A DNA stretch of 64,000 nucleotides from Planctomycetota bacterium (lineage in GTDB: Bacteria > Planctomycetota > Phycisphaerae > Tepidisphaerales > Tepidisphaeraceae): assembly GCA_026693085.1 (NCBI GenBank), contig JAPLNB010000361.1, positions 62,001-126,000 of the forward strand, given 5' to 3'. The notes below the pieces were generated by a model, which saw nothing but the letters and a program-made list of their open reading frames with translations, made no database searches and was not told where the DNA came from. How positions within the stretch are numbered: the first letter of the stretch is position 1; each line of letters opens with the position of its first letter. Below are positions 54,554-62,463 of this stretch, piece by piece. The translations under genes were made by a program, and so were the position numbers.

Positions 54554-54779
54554 AGTGTTGACCGCCCCCGGTGTTTTGGCCGTCGATATTTCAGGCGCGG
54601 CGGCGCTACTGAGCATTTCGCCGAGTCACCTGTTCCAACTTCAGCGCGCCGGGAAATTCGGACCGGCCGGTTTCAGGCTCGGACGATCGCGCAGGTTTCT
54701 TGTCGAAGAATTGCGGCAATGGTGCGCAGCGGGCTGCCCGAGCGCGGCGCAGTGGCGGCCAAAAGGGGGCGGGCGATGA
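54546..54779 (+). CDS. Second HTH_17-type excisionase-like protein
   Basis: 77 residues from GTG 54546, overlapping the preceding gene by 8 nt. VDISGAAALLSISPSHLFQL and GKFGPAGFRLGRSRRFLVEE form the typical recognition-helix plus wing of the HTH_17 excisionase family, with ELRQWCAAGCP at the end. Candidate recombination directionality factor for the right-end integrase. Confidence 0.8.
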   Translation: MGEVLTAPGVLAVDISGAAALLSISPSHLFQLQRAGKFGPAGFRLGRSRRFLVEELRQWCAAGCPSAAQWRPKGGGR

Positions 54780-54871
54780 CTATCCACGAAAAAGCCCCCG
54801 CTGGCGGCGAGGGCGGAAAAGATCGGACGCGCTCAGTATACCACAGCCAGAGCGGGGTGGCCAATGGATAG
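54776..54871 (+). CDS. Candidate 31-residue peptide in the element operon
   Basis: ATG 54776 overlaps the preceding stop by 4 nt (ATGA), and its TAG overlaps the start of the primase gene. The product starts MTIHEKAPAGGEGGKDRTRS. The overlaps on both sides and the GGGGGCGGGC upstream argue for translation, at least as a coupling leader; no domain is recognised. Confidence 0.35.
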   Translation: MTIHEKAPAGGEGGKDRTRSVYHSQSGVANG

Positions 54872-57206
54872 CACACAGTGGCCCAAAGTCACGAAAGAAA
54901 AGCCCTGCCCCGTCTGCCGAAAAGCCGACTGGTGTAGGTTGTCTGGTGACGGCGAGGTGGCGTTGTGCGCGCGGATCGAGCAAGGGAGTTTCCAGAAGGC
55001 CAAGGGCAATGGCGGCTGGCTGCATCGGCTGAAAGACTCGCCCGACTACCACGGCGGCAACAGTCAGCATCGACCCGCGCCCAAGTCCACGCCGAAGACA
55101 CCGAAAATCCACGCCAGCATAGAGGCAGCGATCGCGGCGGCGAAGTGGCAAGTCCAGACGGCCGAAAAGCAAACCGCGACACTGGCCGGCGAGTGGCTGT
55201 ACAGCGTCGGCGGCGTGGAGGTGATGAGGGTGGTGCGGTTCAATCTCGCGGACGGGGAAAAGCAATTCAGGCCGATCTATCCAGCCGCGGGCGGGTGGCG
55301 CATCGGCGATCCGCCTGGACCCTTGCCCCTCTACCGGAGTGACGAGCTGCCGGCGCCGGGAACGGTATGGGTTCTGGAGGGCGAGCGGTGTGCGGACGCT
55401 GGGGCGGGGCTGGGGCTGGCGGCAACGACTTCCGCACATGGCTCGGCATCGGCCGCGAAAACCGACTGGACGCCACTTGCCGAGAAACAGGTGTGCATCC
55501 TCCCCGACGCCGATGCGGCTGGCGAAAAGTACGCGGCGGACGTGTCGCGGATTCTGATCGGCTTGACCCCGCCCGCCCGCGTCAAGGTATTGCGTCTGCC
55601 GGGGCTGGCTGCCAACAGTGGCGAGGATCTTGTCCAATGGCTCGAGCGCGAAGGCCGCGACGGTCGGGAGACAGAAGCGATCCGGGCCGAAATCGAGGCA
55701 CTGGCGGCCGCGCTGCCTTATGAGGAACCGGAACCGACTAGCAACGTCGCGGGTCGATTGATAATGGTGTGTGCAGCGGACGTGATCGAAAAAACCATCG
55801 ACTGGACTTGGCCACCTCGCATACCGTCCGGCGCGATTACACTTTTCACGGGCCGGCCAAAAGAGGGCAAGAGTCTGACGGCGAATGACATAGCCGCAAG
55901 AATTTCGACCGGCACACCGTTTCCCGACGGCGCACCATGCCGTCAAGGTTCGGTTATTTTGGTTGCACCAGAAGACGATATCGAACGGGTGGCAGTGCCA
56001 CGATTGAGGGTTGCTGGCGCTGACTTGCGGAAAGTCCACTTTGTAACTTACCTGCGCCGCGTTGACGCTGAGGGCAAACCATACGATGTTCAATTCTCAT
56101 TGCAGCACATGGCCGCGCTCGAGGTGGAGGCCAAGAGGCATCCTGACCTGCGCATGATTGTGATTGACCCCATCGGCGACGTTCTGGGCGGCGGGGTTGA
56201 TAGTCACCGGGACAACGAAGTCAGAGCGATTCTCGCCCCACTGGCAAACTTGGCGGAGCGGCTGGGAGTGGCGGTGCTGGTGATTGCGCACCGACGCAAA
56301 GCCAACGGTGCGTTCGCGGACGATCTGACGTTGGGGAGCCGCGCGTTCTCAGGGCTGGCCCGCGCCAACTGGCATATAAGCAAAGACCCACTAAACAAGG
56401 CCCGGCGTCTATTCCTGCCCGGCGGTTGCAACTACGCAGGCGAGGTGACCGGGTTGGCGTTCACCATCATTGGCGACAATGGCGAGCCGCCGAAGCTTTC
56501 ATGGGAGCGGGATGCCGTGCTGCTAGACGCCGACGACGGTTTGGCAGCGGAGAATTCTGAGGACGGGCGCGGCCGGCCGGCGGATGAGCGAGAAGCGGCC
56601 GAAGCCTGGCTGGCAGAATTGCTGAAGGATGGAGAGGTCCTGGCGGCGACGATTAAGGCGGAAGCGAAGGATGCGGGCTTTGCTTGGCGGACGGTTCATC
56701 GGGCCGCCGATGCTCTGGGGGTGATCCGGGAGAAAAACGGGTTTACTGTGGGGTGGCAATGGCGATTTCCCAAAATGGGCAACACGCCGAAGGTGCCAAT
56801 GAAAACCCCTGACACAGTGAATATGGCATCTTCGTTTGTAAGGGACCCATATGTACTTACTACTACTATACTTAGTCCGAAGGTGCCACGTGCCATAAAT
56901 AAAGAGTCAGGGAAGTATGTGGCATCTTCGGCGGATGAGGGGCGAATTAGGCAAAAGTTATATGGCTTGGCGCGGGAACTGAACTGGCCAGCGGCGATGC
57001 TGGCCGGCAAAAGCGAACCCTTCACGGAAGCCAACTGGCTTACCTTGTCCAACGATGCACCCCTGGCCGACGTTGAACGCGAGGTTGACCGGCTGGAGGG
57101 ACTGGCGAAGGCGGACAACGAGAAGCAGACGCCGGCGGACGATGACGGCGAGGAGCTTGCCGAGTGGCGGGAGCGGGTGTTGGCGGGCGAAGGGGGTGAG
57201 GCATGA
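54864..57206 (+). CDS. Primase-helicase (zinc finger, TOPRIM, RepA/AAA_25 ATPase)
   Basis: 780 residues. An N-terminal zinc finger (CPVCRKADWC, then CARIE) is followed by a TOPRIM domain with VLEGERCADAGAGLGL near 168 and CILPDADAAGEKYAADV near 210. The RepA/DnaB-like ATPase has ITLFTGRPKEGKSLTAND (Walker A, near 330) and MIVIDPIGDVLGGGVDSHRD (Walker B, near 430). The C-terminal 200 residues include a winged-helix-like region (DAGFAWRTVHRAADALGVI). It should prime and unwind element DNA for replication, as in phage and satellite elements. Its stop overlaps the next start by 4 nt. Confidence 0.9.
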   Translation: MDSTQWPKVTKEKPCPVCRKADWCRLSGDGEVALCARIEQGSFQKAKGNGGWLHRLKDSPDYHGGNSQHRPAPKSTPKTPKIHASIEAAIAAAKWQVQTAEKQTATLAGEWLYSVGGVEVMRVVRFNLADGEKQFRPIYPAAGGWRIGDPPGPLPLYRSDELPAPGTVWVLEGERCADAGAGLGLAATTSAHGSASAAKTDWTPLAEKQVCILPDADAAGEKYAADVSRILIGLTPPARVKVLRLPGLAANSGEDLVQWLEREGRDGRETEAIRAEIEALAAALPYEEPEPTSNVAGRLIMVCAADVIEKTIDWTWPPRIPSGAITLFTGRPKEGKSLTANDIAARISTGTPFPDGAPCRQGSVILVAPEDDIERVAVPRLRVAGADLRKVHFVTYLRRVDAEGKPYDVQFSLQHMAALEVEAKRHPDLRMIVIDPIGDVLGGGVDSHRDNEVRAILAPLANLAERLGVAVLVIAHRRKANGAFADDLTLGSRAFSGLARANWHISKDPLNKARRLFLPGGCNYAGEVTGLAFTIIGDNGEPPKLSWERDAVLLDADDGLAAENSEDGRGRPADEREAAEAWLAELLKDGEVLAATIKAEAKDAGFAWRTVHRAADALGVIREKNGFTVGWQWRFPKMGNTPKVPMKTPDTVNMASSFVRDPYVLTTTILSPKVPRAINKESGKYVASSADEGRIRQKLYGLARELNWPAAMLAGKSEPFTEANWLTLSNDAPLADVEREVDRLEGLAKADNEKQTPADDDGEELAEWRERVLAGEGGEA

Positions 57207-57424
57207 GCGAACGATGGACGCTGGTATTCAAGGCTGAAGGCGACGGGCCGCCGGTCGAGGTTCGCGTGAGGAATTTACTAAAGAGGGCGTTGAGGACTTG
57301 GGGCTTGAGGTGTACCGGGTTCGGGCCAGATACACCGTCCCCAGCATCCGAGCCGACTGTTGAGTCGGTTGAGGTTGAAAGACGCGACACCGGCAACCCA
57401 CCAGACGAAAGCGAGACTTTATGA
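57203..57424 (+). CDS. Small element protein
   Basis: 73 residues starting MSERWTLVFKAEGDGPPVEV, with a short predicted helix RNLLKRALRTWGLRC. It overlaps the primase by 4 nt and the following gene by 4 nt. Unknown function; similar short proteins after primases are common in planctomycete integrative elements. Confidence 0.65.
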   Translation: MSERWTLVFKAEGDGPPVEVRVRNLLKRALRTWGLRCTGFGPDTPSPASEPTVESVEVERRDTGNPPDESETL

Positions 57425-57741
57425 GCAAGCATTTACCACCGTCACCTACGGACAATGGCGGACGTGACGATTTGGGCCGGTTCGGACCCCACAATTCCTT
57501 CGGTGTCGGGAATCGGCGGTTGAACCAGCGGGTACAGCAGATCCGCGCCGCGCTTCTGGAGGCCGTGTCGGCGGACGATGTTCGCGCGGCGACCCGGATG
57601 ATGGTCAAGCTGGCGGTGGCCGGCGATCGCGCCGCGTTCGCCGAACTGCTGGACCGCACCATCGGCAAGCCAGTGGCATCGGACCTGTTGCAGCGTATCG
57701 AGCGACTTGAGCAACTTTTGGACAACCCAGAAAGCGAGTGA
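57421..57741 (+). CDS. DUF5681-like small protein
   Basis: 106 residues. GRDDLGRFGPHNSFGVGNRR is the N-terminal signature seen in DUF5681-type proteins that sit near terminase or replication genes. The rest is helical (IRAALLEAVSADDVRAATRM, MVKLAVAGDRAAFAELLDRT) and ends in a short coiled coil. Possible DNA-packaging or DNA-binding adaptor, but no terminase is present nearby. Confidence 0.7.
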   Translation: MSKHLPPSPTDNGGRDDLGRFGPHNSFGVGNRRLNQRVQQIRAALLEAVSADDVRAATRMMVKLAVAGDRAAFAELLDRTIGKPVASDLLQRIERLEQLLDNPESE

Positions 57742-57744
57742 CCC

Positions 57745-58020
57745 ATGCAACGACTGACCGACCTGGAGCGTAGGCTTGCCGCGCGTAACGCAAAGGCGGA
57801 GCTGTTGGCGATGCTGAAGGAATGGGACAACGAGCTTTTGCGTCGGCGAGCGATACCTCTTCCAAGTGAAGAATTCATGGCCGGCGTGGATATCCCCGCT
57901 TCTGTCACGATGTGGCACGCGGTCCCCGAAGGAAGAAAAATCGGGCTGGTAATGAACGATGGCTCGATCGCCACCTGGTCAGAAATTATTGCGACAGATA
58001 AGGCAGGACCGGCGAAGTAG
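57745..58020 (+). CDS. Hypothetical element protein
   Basis: 91 residues, N-terminal helix (LTDLERRLAARNAKAELLAM) and a beta-rich C-terminal half (SVTMWHAVPEGRKIGLVMND). Starts 3 nt after the DUF5681-like stop. No family recognised. Confidence 0.6.
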   Translation: MQRLTDLERRLAARNAKAELLAMLKEWDNELLRRRAIPLPSEEFMAGVDIPASVTMWHAVPEGRKIGLVMNDGSIATWSEIIATDKAGPAK

Positions 58021-58079
58021 CCGGCCAGAACGATAAACCAGCGGTCCAGAGCGATCGCACATCAATGAGGAAAAAGACG

Positions 58080-58724
58080 ATGAACATTTTTACTATGTTG
58101 CGGGGTGGGATAACCAAAACGCGAACTGAGGCGCTGAAGGCGTATTCTGAATTGCTCAGCCGCTCTGCCGACGATCCGAAACGCGGCGACGCTGAGAGGT
58201 TGAAGGCGCTGCTGGAAGCGCTCGGCATTACCGTTGCGGATGCCGAACTGGACGCAGCGGCGGTGGCCGAGCTTGCGGCGGCACGGGCGAAGGTGATACC
58301 CGCCGCCGAACGGGTGAAGTTGCAGGAGGCGTGCTGTGAAGCCGACGCCGCAATCAAAACTGCAAAAGCGGCGTGGGAAGCGGAGGAAATTCGTCTAAAA
58401 TTATTGCTGTGGGAGGCGCAAGATCGGGTTACGATTGCGGCACACGCCGAGGCCGAGGCCGAGCAGCTCACCCAGCGAGTTCTGCGCGAGCGCCCGCGCG
58501 CCCTCGGTCAGGAGCTGGAGTTGAAGCCGGCGTTGAAGCCGCCGGTCGATAATACTCGCGTTCTCGTTTCACCCAGCTTCCCCCAAGCGCTGGAACCGCT
58601 TATCCCCGCGAGCGTTTTGGCGGAGGCGAAGAAGCAGGGACGGTTGGTGGTAGGTCTGGGCGATGGGCGCTACAGCTATGCACCCAAACTCACACCAACC
58701 CCCGAACCGACGGCGGCGAAATGA
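58080..58724 (+). CDS. Coiled-coil element protein
   Basis: 214 residues from ATG 58080; an in-frame ATG at 58065 would add five. Almost entirely helical and Ala/Glu/Lys-rich, with ACCEADAAIKTAKAAWEAEE and RLKLLLWEAQDRVTIAAHAE. The C-terminal 50 residues are Pro-rich. The next frame starts with a 4-nt overlap (58721). Phage-scaffold-like composition, function unknown. Confidence 0.65.
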   Translation: MNIFTMLRGGITKTRTEALKAYSELLSRSADDPKRGDAERLKALLEALGITVADAELDAAAVAELAAARAKVIPAAERVKLQEACCEADAAIKTAKAAWEAEEIRLKLLLWEAQDRVTIAAHAEAEAEQLTQRVLRERPRALGQELELKPALKPPVDNTRVLVSPSFPQALEPLIPASVLAEAKKQGRLVVGLGDGRYSYAPKLTPTPEPTAAK

Positions 58725-58879
58725 ACGTACTGGACGCCGCTTGTTGCGGCGCTGCTGCAAACCGGCTTGGCGGTCGGTTTGTGGCTTTTAACGGGAAGGC
58801 TTCCGCGCCGACCTGTGTTCCGCCGCATCGTTTGACCGCCATGCGGCGAATTGTTCTTACAAGAAAGAGAGTTATCGAA

Positions 58880-59671
58880 ATGGCAAACGTCACCGCTACA
58901 TTCACAGAAATCGCCGGAAGTCCGCAAGAGGAGTCCAGCGGCCAAAGATTCCGCGCCACGCGAAGACTGCGCTGCGCATGGGCAGACCGCGAACTACTGC
59001 GCCAACAGCTTCTCGGCTTGGACATGGGATTCATTCAGATACCTGATCTGTACCTTGGCCATCCGGGCTGCTACGTTCGCAGCGTCGCCTCTGAGCCAGA
59101 AGGACATCTCATCAGGTCGCATCCTGTCGGTGGAGTCAACGTCTATGACACCGCACTCGTCACCGCCCAGTATGAGACGCCGTCGGGCGCTGGCAGCGCG
59201 TCAACGGACGATGGCGGGAGGGTGCTCATCGAGGAGGAGTTGACGCCGTCGGCGCAGGTCAAGGTGGGATCGGCAGCGGGCCTGTATTGGGCAGACGATA
59301 CACCACTGATCGCTTCCGAGGCCCCCGATTGGATACTGCGGTTCGTCGAATGGACCGTGACGTTTCATGGCTTGGAGGTGCTGCCTGTAAATATTTTCGC
59401 ATGGATGGGGTGCGTGAACAAGGATCCGGTTATCAGCAAGACATTGGGGATCACCTTCGAGGCGGGAAAGCTGCTGTTCAATGGTGGCCGGCCGCGTCGA
59501 ATCTTCACAGCGACCGGGGCGCAGGGCTGGTCACTGACGGAAGAGTTCACCTACAACCCGTTCGGATGGAACAAGTTCCCGCGCGGCGGGGAAGCGGTAG
59601 TAGAGGTGTTGTACGATGCTGAAGATGAGCTGTATGAGCCCTACCCGCCCGTCGATTTCACCAAACTTTGA
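58880..59671 (+). CDS. Phage-tail-like element protein
   Basis: 263 residues from ATG 58880 (AGAGAG upstream). A longer frame from ATG 58721 would overlap another frame encoding a possible membrane segment. Beta-rich, with DWILRFVEWTVTFHGLEVLP and FTYNPFGWNKFPRGGEAVVE near the C-terminus, the last block being shared by a family of planctomycete phage-like proteins. No known enzyme motif. Probably structural, but this is inferred from composition and context. Confidence 0.6.
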   Translation: MANVTATFTEIAGSPQEESSGQRFRATRRLRCAWADRELLRQQLLGLDMGFIQIPDLYLGHPGCYVRSVASEPEGHLIRSHPVGGVNVYDTALVTAQYETPSGAGSASTDDGGRVLIEEELTPSAQVKVGSAAGLYWADDTPLIASEAPDWILRFVEWTVTFHGLEVLPVNIFAWMGCVNKDPVISKTLGITFEAGKLLFNGGRPRRIFTATGAQGWSLTEEFTYNPFGWNKFPRGGEAVVEVLYDAEDELYEPYPPVDFTKL

Positions 59672-59773
59672 TGCCCCGAACCCACGGCAACTTGATACCT
59701 CTTGTGCCGCCTCCGCGGCCATCCGCCATTCCGTGCCTGACCGCGCGGGGTGGCTTTTGAAAGGGAGGCAGCA

Positions 59774-59977
59774 ATGGAAACCATGTGGCTCTCACGAAAA
59801 CACCCCGGCCGCCGTGCTCCCCATTTTGGCTATCGCATTCGTGAGTTGGAAATAGAGAACGGTGTACTTTTTCGGCGGAATGAGGAGCTGGCGGCTGAAC
59901 TAAGAGCGTCGCGGGCGCGGGAGAGATACCTGATCCGCAAGCTGGCGGAAGGTGACGGCAAGGGCAAGGAAAGGTAG
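59774..59977 (+). CDS. Small coiled-coil protein
   Basis: 67 residues from ATG 59774, preceded by AGGGAGG at 6 nt. FGYRIRELEIENGVLFRRNE followed by ELAAELRASRARERYLIRKL is a continuous coiled coil. Function unknown. Confidence 0.65.
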   Translation: METMWLSRKHPGRRAPHFGYRIRELEIENGVLFRRNEELAAELRASRARERYLIRKLAEGDGKGKER

Positions 59978-59987
59978 GCTTAGAACT

Positions 59988-60164
59988 ATGGGAACGAAGC
60001 AAAGCAAAACCCATTCGACGCACAGGGAGCCGGAGTATGTCCGCCGGAAACTGGCGGCGGCATACCGCAAGCGGGCTGCCGATCCAACGCTGAAGCCTCT
60101 TGAACGCGCAGAATTTGCCCGGATGGCAGAGGCATGGGCAAAAACACTGCCCAAAGAAAAATAA
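59988..60164 (+). CDS. Small basic protein
   Basis: 58 residues from ATG 59988, rich in Lys and Arg (KQSKTHSTHREPEYVRRKLA, AAYRKRAADPTLKPLERAEF). Helical; may bind nucleic acid. It ends 12 nt before the promoter of the serine recombinase. Confidence 0.55.
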   Translation: MGTKQSKTHSTHREPEYVRRKLAAAYRKRAADPTLKPLERAEFARMAEAWAKTLPKEK

Positions 60165-60175
60165 ATACAAATGCC

Positions 60176-60204
60176 TTGACGTTCGTGAAGGCATAGGTTA
60201 TACT
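60176..60204 (+). promoter_or_regulatory. Sigma-70-type promoter of the serine recombinase
   Basis: TTGACG (60176-60181), 17-nt spacer, TATACT (60199-60204). The expected start site, 6-7 nt downstream, coincides with the recombinase ATG at 60211, and there is no Shine-Dalgarno. The transcript is therefore probably leaderless. Confidence 0.8.
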
Positions 60205-60210
60205 ACTTCC

Positions 60211-60909
60211 ATGACGAAGCTGATTGCCTATTACCGGGTTTCCACAAAGAGGCAAGGCGATAGCGGGCTTGGGCTGGATGCCCAGCGTAAAGCCGTGGCC
60301 GATCATGCGGCCGCTGCCGATGCGACTGTCGAAGCCGGCTACACCGAAATTGAGAGCGGCACACGGGCGGATCGCCCCGAACTAGCCAAGGCCATTGCCC
60401 ATGCCCGGCGGAGTAAGGCCAAGCTGGTGATTGCCAAGCTGGACCGGCTGGCTCGCAACGTTGCCTTTGTGTCTGCCCTGATGGAAGCCGGCGTTGATTT
60501 CGTGGCGTGCGACAACCCCCACGCCAACCGCCTCACCATCCACATCCTGGCGGCGGTGTCGGAGGATGAGGCCCGGCGAATCAGCGAGCGCACAACGGCC
60601 GCTCTGGCGGCGACGAAGGCCAGAGGTACATTGCTCGGCTCGGCACGGCCGGGGCATTGGACGGGGCGCGAAGAGGCCCGGCTTGCTGGTGCAAGGCGAG
60701 GAAATAAACGCTCGGCAGAGGTGAGGGCGGCATCGGCGGTGGCGGCGGTGGCAGACTTGTTACCGTCGATACAACGGCGACGCGAAGCCGGCGAGAGCTT
60801 CGCCACAATCGCGGCGGCTTTGAATGCCGCCGGGCAGCGGACGGTACGCGGGGGTGAATGGGCGGCAACGCAGGTGAAGCGTGCGGTGGATCGCGGCGCG
60901 GGGAAGTAA
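60211..60909 (+). CDS. Small serine recombinase (resolvase/invertase family)
   Basis: 232 residues from ATG 60211. IAYYRVSTKRQGDSGLGLDA carries the nucleophilic Ser11; KLVIAKLDRLARNVAFVSAL gives the conserved arginines, and AAVSEDEARRISERTTAALA the long E-helix. The C-terminal 75 residues form an HTH-like DNA-binding domain (GESFATIAAALNAAGQRTVR). Resolvases of this type act on dimers or invert DNA segments; here it may resolve the element after replication. Its own promoter sets it apart from the upstream genes. Confidence 0.92.
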   Translation: MTKLIAYYRVSTKRQGDSGLGLDAQRKAVADHAAAADATVEAGYTEIESGTRADRPELAKAIAHARRSKAKLVIAKLDRLARNVAFVSALMEAGVDFVACDNPHANRLTIHILAAVSEDEARRISERTTAALAATKARGTLLGSARPGHWTGREEARLAGARRGNKRSAEVRAASAVAAVADLLPSIQRRREAGESFATIAAALNAAGQRTVRGGEWAATQVKRAVDRGAGK

Positions 60910-60932
60910 TCGGGTGGGAAGGAAGGAACAAC

Positions 60933-61187
60933 GTGAGTAATCGTATCCAAGAGCTGATGGAAGAGGTGTATGGCCCCGCCGCCCCATGCGATGAGGCGTT
61001 GCTCTCGGTCAAGCAGTACGCAAACGAACACGGCCTTCTCGTCTTCTACATGGTCATCATCGGCAGCGAGTATCAGCACATCGCCTATTGCGCCGCCCGG
61101 AACGCAGTCGATGCCTACGCCGTGGCTCTCCGCCGTGGGGTGGCCAGCGTCGGCGATGTGGTGCGCAGCGAGTGTATGGTGATTTGA
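60933..61187 (+). CDS. Hypothetical element protein
   Basis: 84 residues from GTG 60933 (GGAAGGA upstream). Starts VSNRIQELMEEVYGPAAPCD and has a helical core (QHIAYCAARNAVDAYAVALR). No family recognised. Confidence 0.6.
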   Translation: MSNRIQELMEEVYGPAAPCDEALLSVKQYANEHGLLVFYMVIIGSEYQHIAYCAARNAVDAYAVALRRGVASVGDVVRSECMVI

Positions 61188-61220
61188 GTCGATGGGGCGA
61201 AGCAAAAAGGAGATTACATC

Positions 61221-61631
61221 ATGGAGAAGTTGCCGTTAGGTGAAGTGGCGGAGTTTGCCGACGATCTGAAACGCTTTGGGGAAAGGGTGGTCCGGGAATC
61301 GTGCCGAGCGCTGAAGATTCCGCCGAATGCCGTTGCGTGCTGGCCGGCCGGGGCGGATTGGCCCATCTTTGTGGATGAGAGGCGGGCGTATTGCCCACAC
61401 TGCGGGCGAGGGTTCAGGTACATGGGGCCGCTACATCACCACCTCGATTGGGAGCACAAGGACAAGGCGACTGCGAACGCGATTCCATACGGGGCCAAGT
61501 TGGCGGAGTTGTTCCTGGCAGGCACGCGAGCCGAAGCGATCCGCCGGCAAATGAACGCTACGGGGAATGATGGTGCACCGCCAGCAAAAGGACGGCGGAC
61601 GAAACTGGAATCAGGTGACGGTGAAGTATGA
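61221..61631 (+). CDS. Zinc-finger protein
   Basis: 136 residues with AAGGAG 8 nt before the ATG. YCPHCGRGFRYMGPLHHHLD then WEH gives a C2H2-type finger (CxxC, HxxxDWEH), and helices lie on both sides. It might be a DNA- or RNA-binding regulator of the element. C-terminal 40 residues are basic and Gly-rich. Confidence 0.7.
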   Translation: MEKLPLGEVAEFADDLKRFGERVVRESCRALKIPPNAVACWPAGADWPIFVDERRAYCPHCGRGFRYMGPLHHHLDWEHKDKATANAIPYGAKLAELFLAGTRAEAIRRQMNATGNDGAPPAKGRRTKLESGDGEV

Positions 61632-61735
61632 GCGTAGCCGACGTGGCGACGCTGTTCTGTGCGGACGCAGCAGCGTGCGTCCTAGACCATATACGGTCGA
61701 AAGGAACAGACGATGGATGCAAACAGATGGATTAG
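61628..61735 (+). CDS. Candidate 35-residue peptide overlapping the zinc-finger gene
   Basis: ATG 61628 overlaps the zinc-finger stop by 4 nt (ATGA). Reads MSVADVATLFCADAAACVLD and ends at 61735. A short helical peptide; coding status rests only on the overlap and composition. Confidence 0.35.
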   Translation: MSVADVATLFCADAAACVLDHIRSKGTDDGCKQMD

Positions 61736-61769
61736 CGTGGAGGATCGGCTGCCGGAGCCGCCAGAGTAA
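61713..61769 (+). pseudogene. Remnant of a DUF551-like gene
   Basis: ATG 61713 with AAGGA 8 nt upstream encodes MDANRWISVEDRLPEPPE and then stops. WISVEDRLPEP is the start signature of DUF551 proteins found in phages. Only 18 codons remain, so the gene is truncated. Confidence 0.5.
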
Positions 61770-61855
61770 AGGGCGCGGAGGAAACAGGAACGGGTGACGT
61801 TGAACGACGGGGCGATAGGCGAAAGACGCGGGATAACCGCAGAAGGAAAGGCATC

Positions 61856-62437
61856 GTGACTGAATCAACAGCAACCGTGGAGCAAGTGTCTGGGCCAACA
61901 GGCGAATGGGAGGATGTGTCGGTTCGCGAGGCTACGGGCGGTGGGCTGGGCAAGCGCCTTCCAAAGAGCAAGGTGATTGCACTGGCTCGCCCTGGGATGG
62001 TCGTCGAAGTCGCCAACGGCGGCGATGGGCTGGGCATCATCGAAACCATTACTTCCGACTTCGCCATCGTCCGATTTGAAGACGGGCGAGTGGAGACTTT
62101 CTATTGGGGGGAGGTAAGCTTGGAGGCCGTGGCGCCCGACCCCGCCTACATCGCCCGCACTCCGGGAGACGATGGGCTGAAGCTGGGGAAAGATGCGAGC
62201 AAGGTTCTAGGGTTGGCCCGTCGGCTGGCGAGCGTCATACAGGACTTTTCCAATTTGGAGACGGAAAGCGAATGCCAAGCGACTATCACCGAGTCTTATG
62301 AGCCGATGATGCTGAATTTGGAAAAGGCATATAAGGCGCTTTGGCAGCTGGCGGGGAAAGAACTACTGATTCAAGACTCCGATGAGGCGAGCAGCCCCGC
62401 GCCACGAAACGAAGGTCCGGCGGTAGACCCGGCGTAG
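61856..62437 (+). CDS. Hypothetical element protein
   Basis: 193 residues from GTG 61856 (AAGGAAAGG upstream). The N-terminal 90 residues look like a small beta-barrel (GMVVEVANGGDGLGIIETIT, FAIVRFEDGRVETFYWGEVS), resembling a KOW/SH3-type fold. The C-terminal part is helical. Function unknown. Confidence 0.65.
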   Translation: MTESTATVEQVSGPTGEWEDVSVREATGGGLGKRLPKSKVIALARPGMVVEVANGGDGLGIIETITSDFAIVRFEDGRVETFYWGEVSLEAVAPDPAYIARTPGDDGLKLGKDASKVLGLARRLASVIQDFSNLETESECQATITESYEPMMLNLEKAYKALWQLAGKELLIQDSDEASSPAPRNEGPAVDPA

Positions 62438-62463
62438 GCAACGGGGCAGTAAGGTGGTGAAGC

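Noticed and set aside
58721-59671. 316-codon version of the tail-like protein starting at ATG 58721
   Set aside because: The first 53 codons are Cys/Arg-rich and overlap a better-looking membrane-segment frame; ATG 58880 has a ribosome-binding-like AGAGAG and starts the coherent protein.
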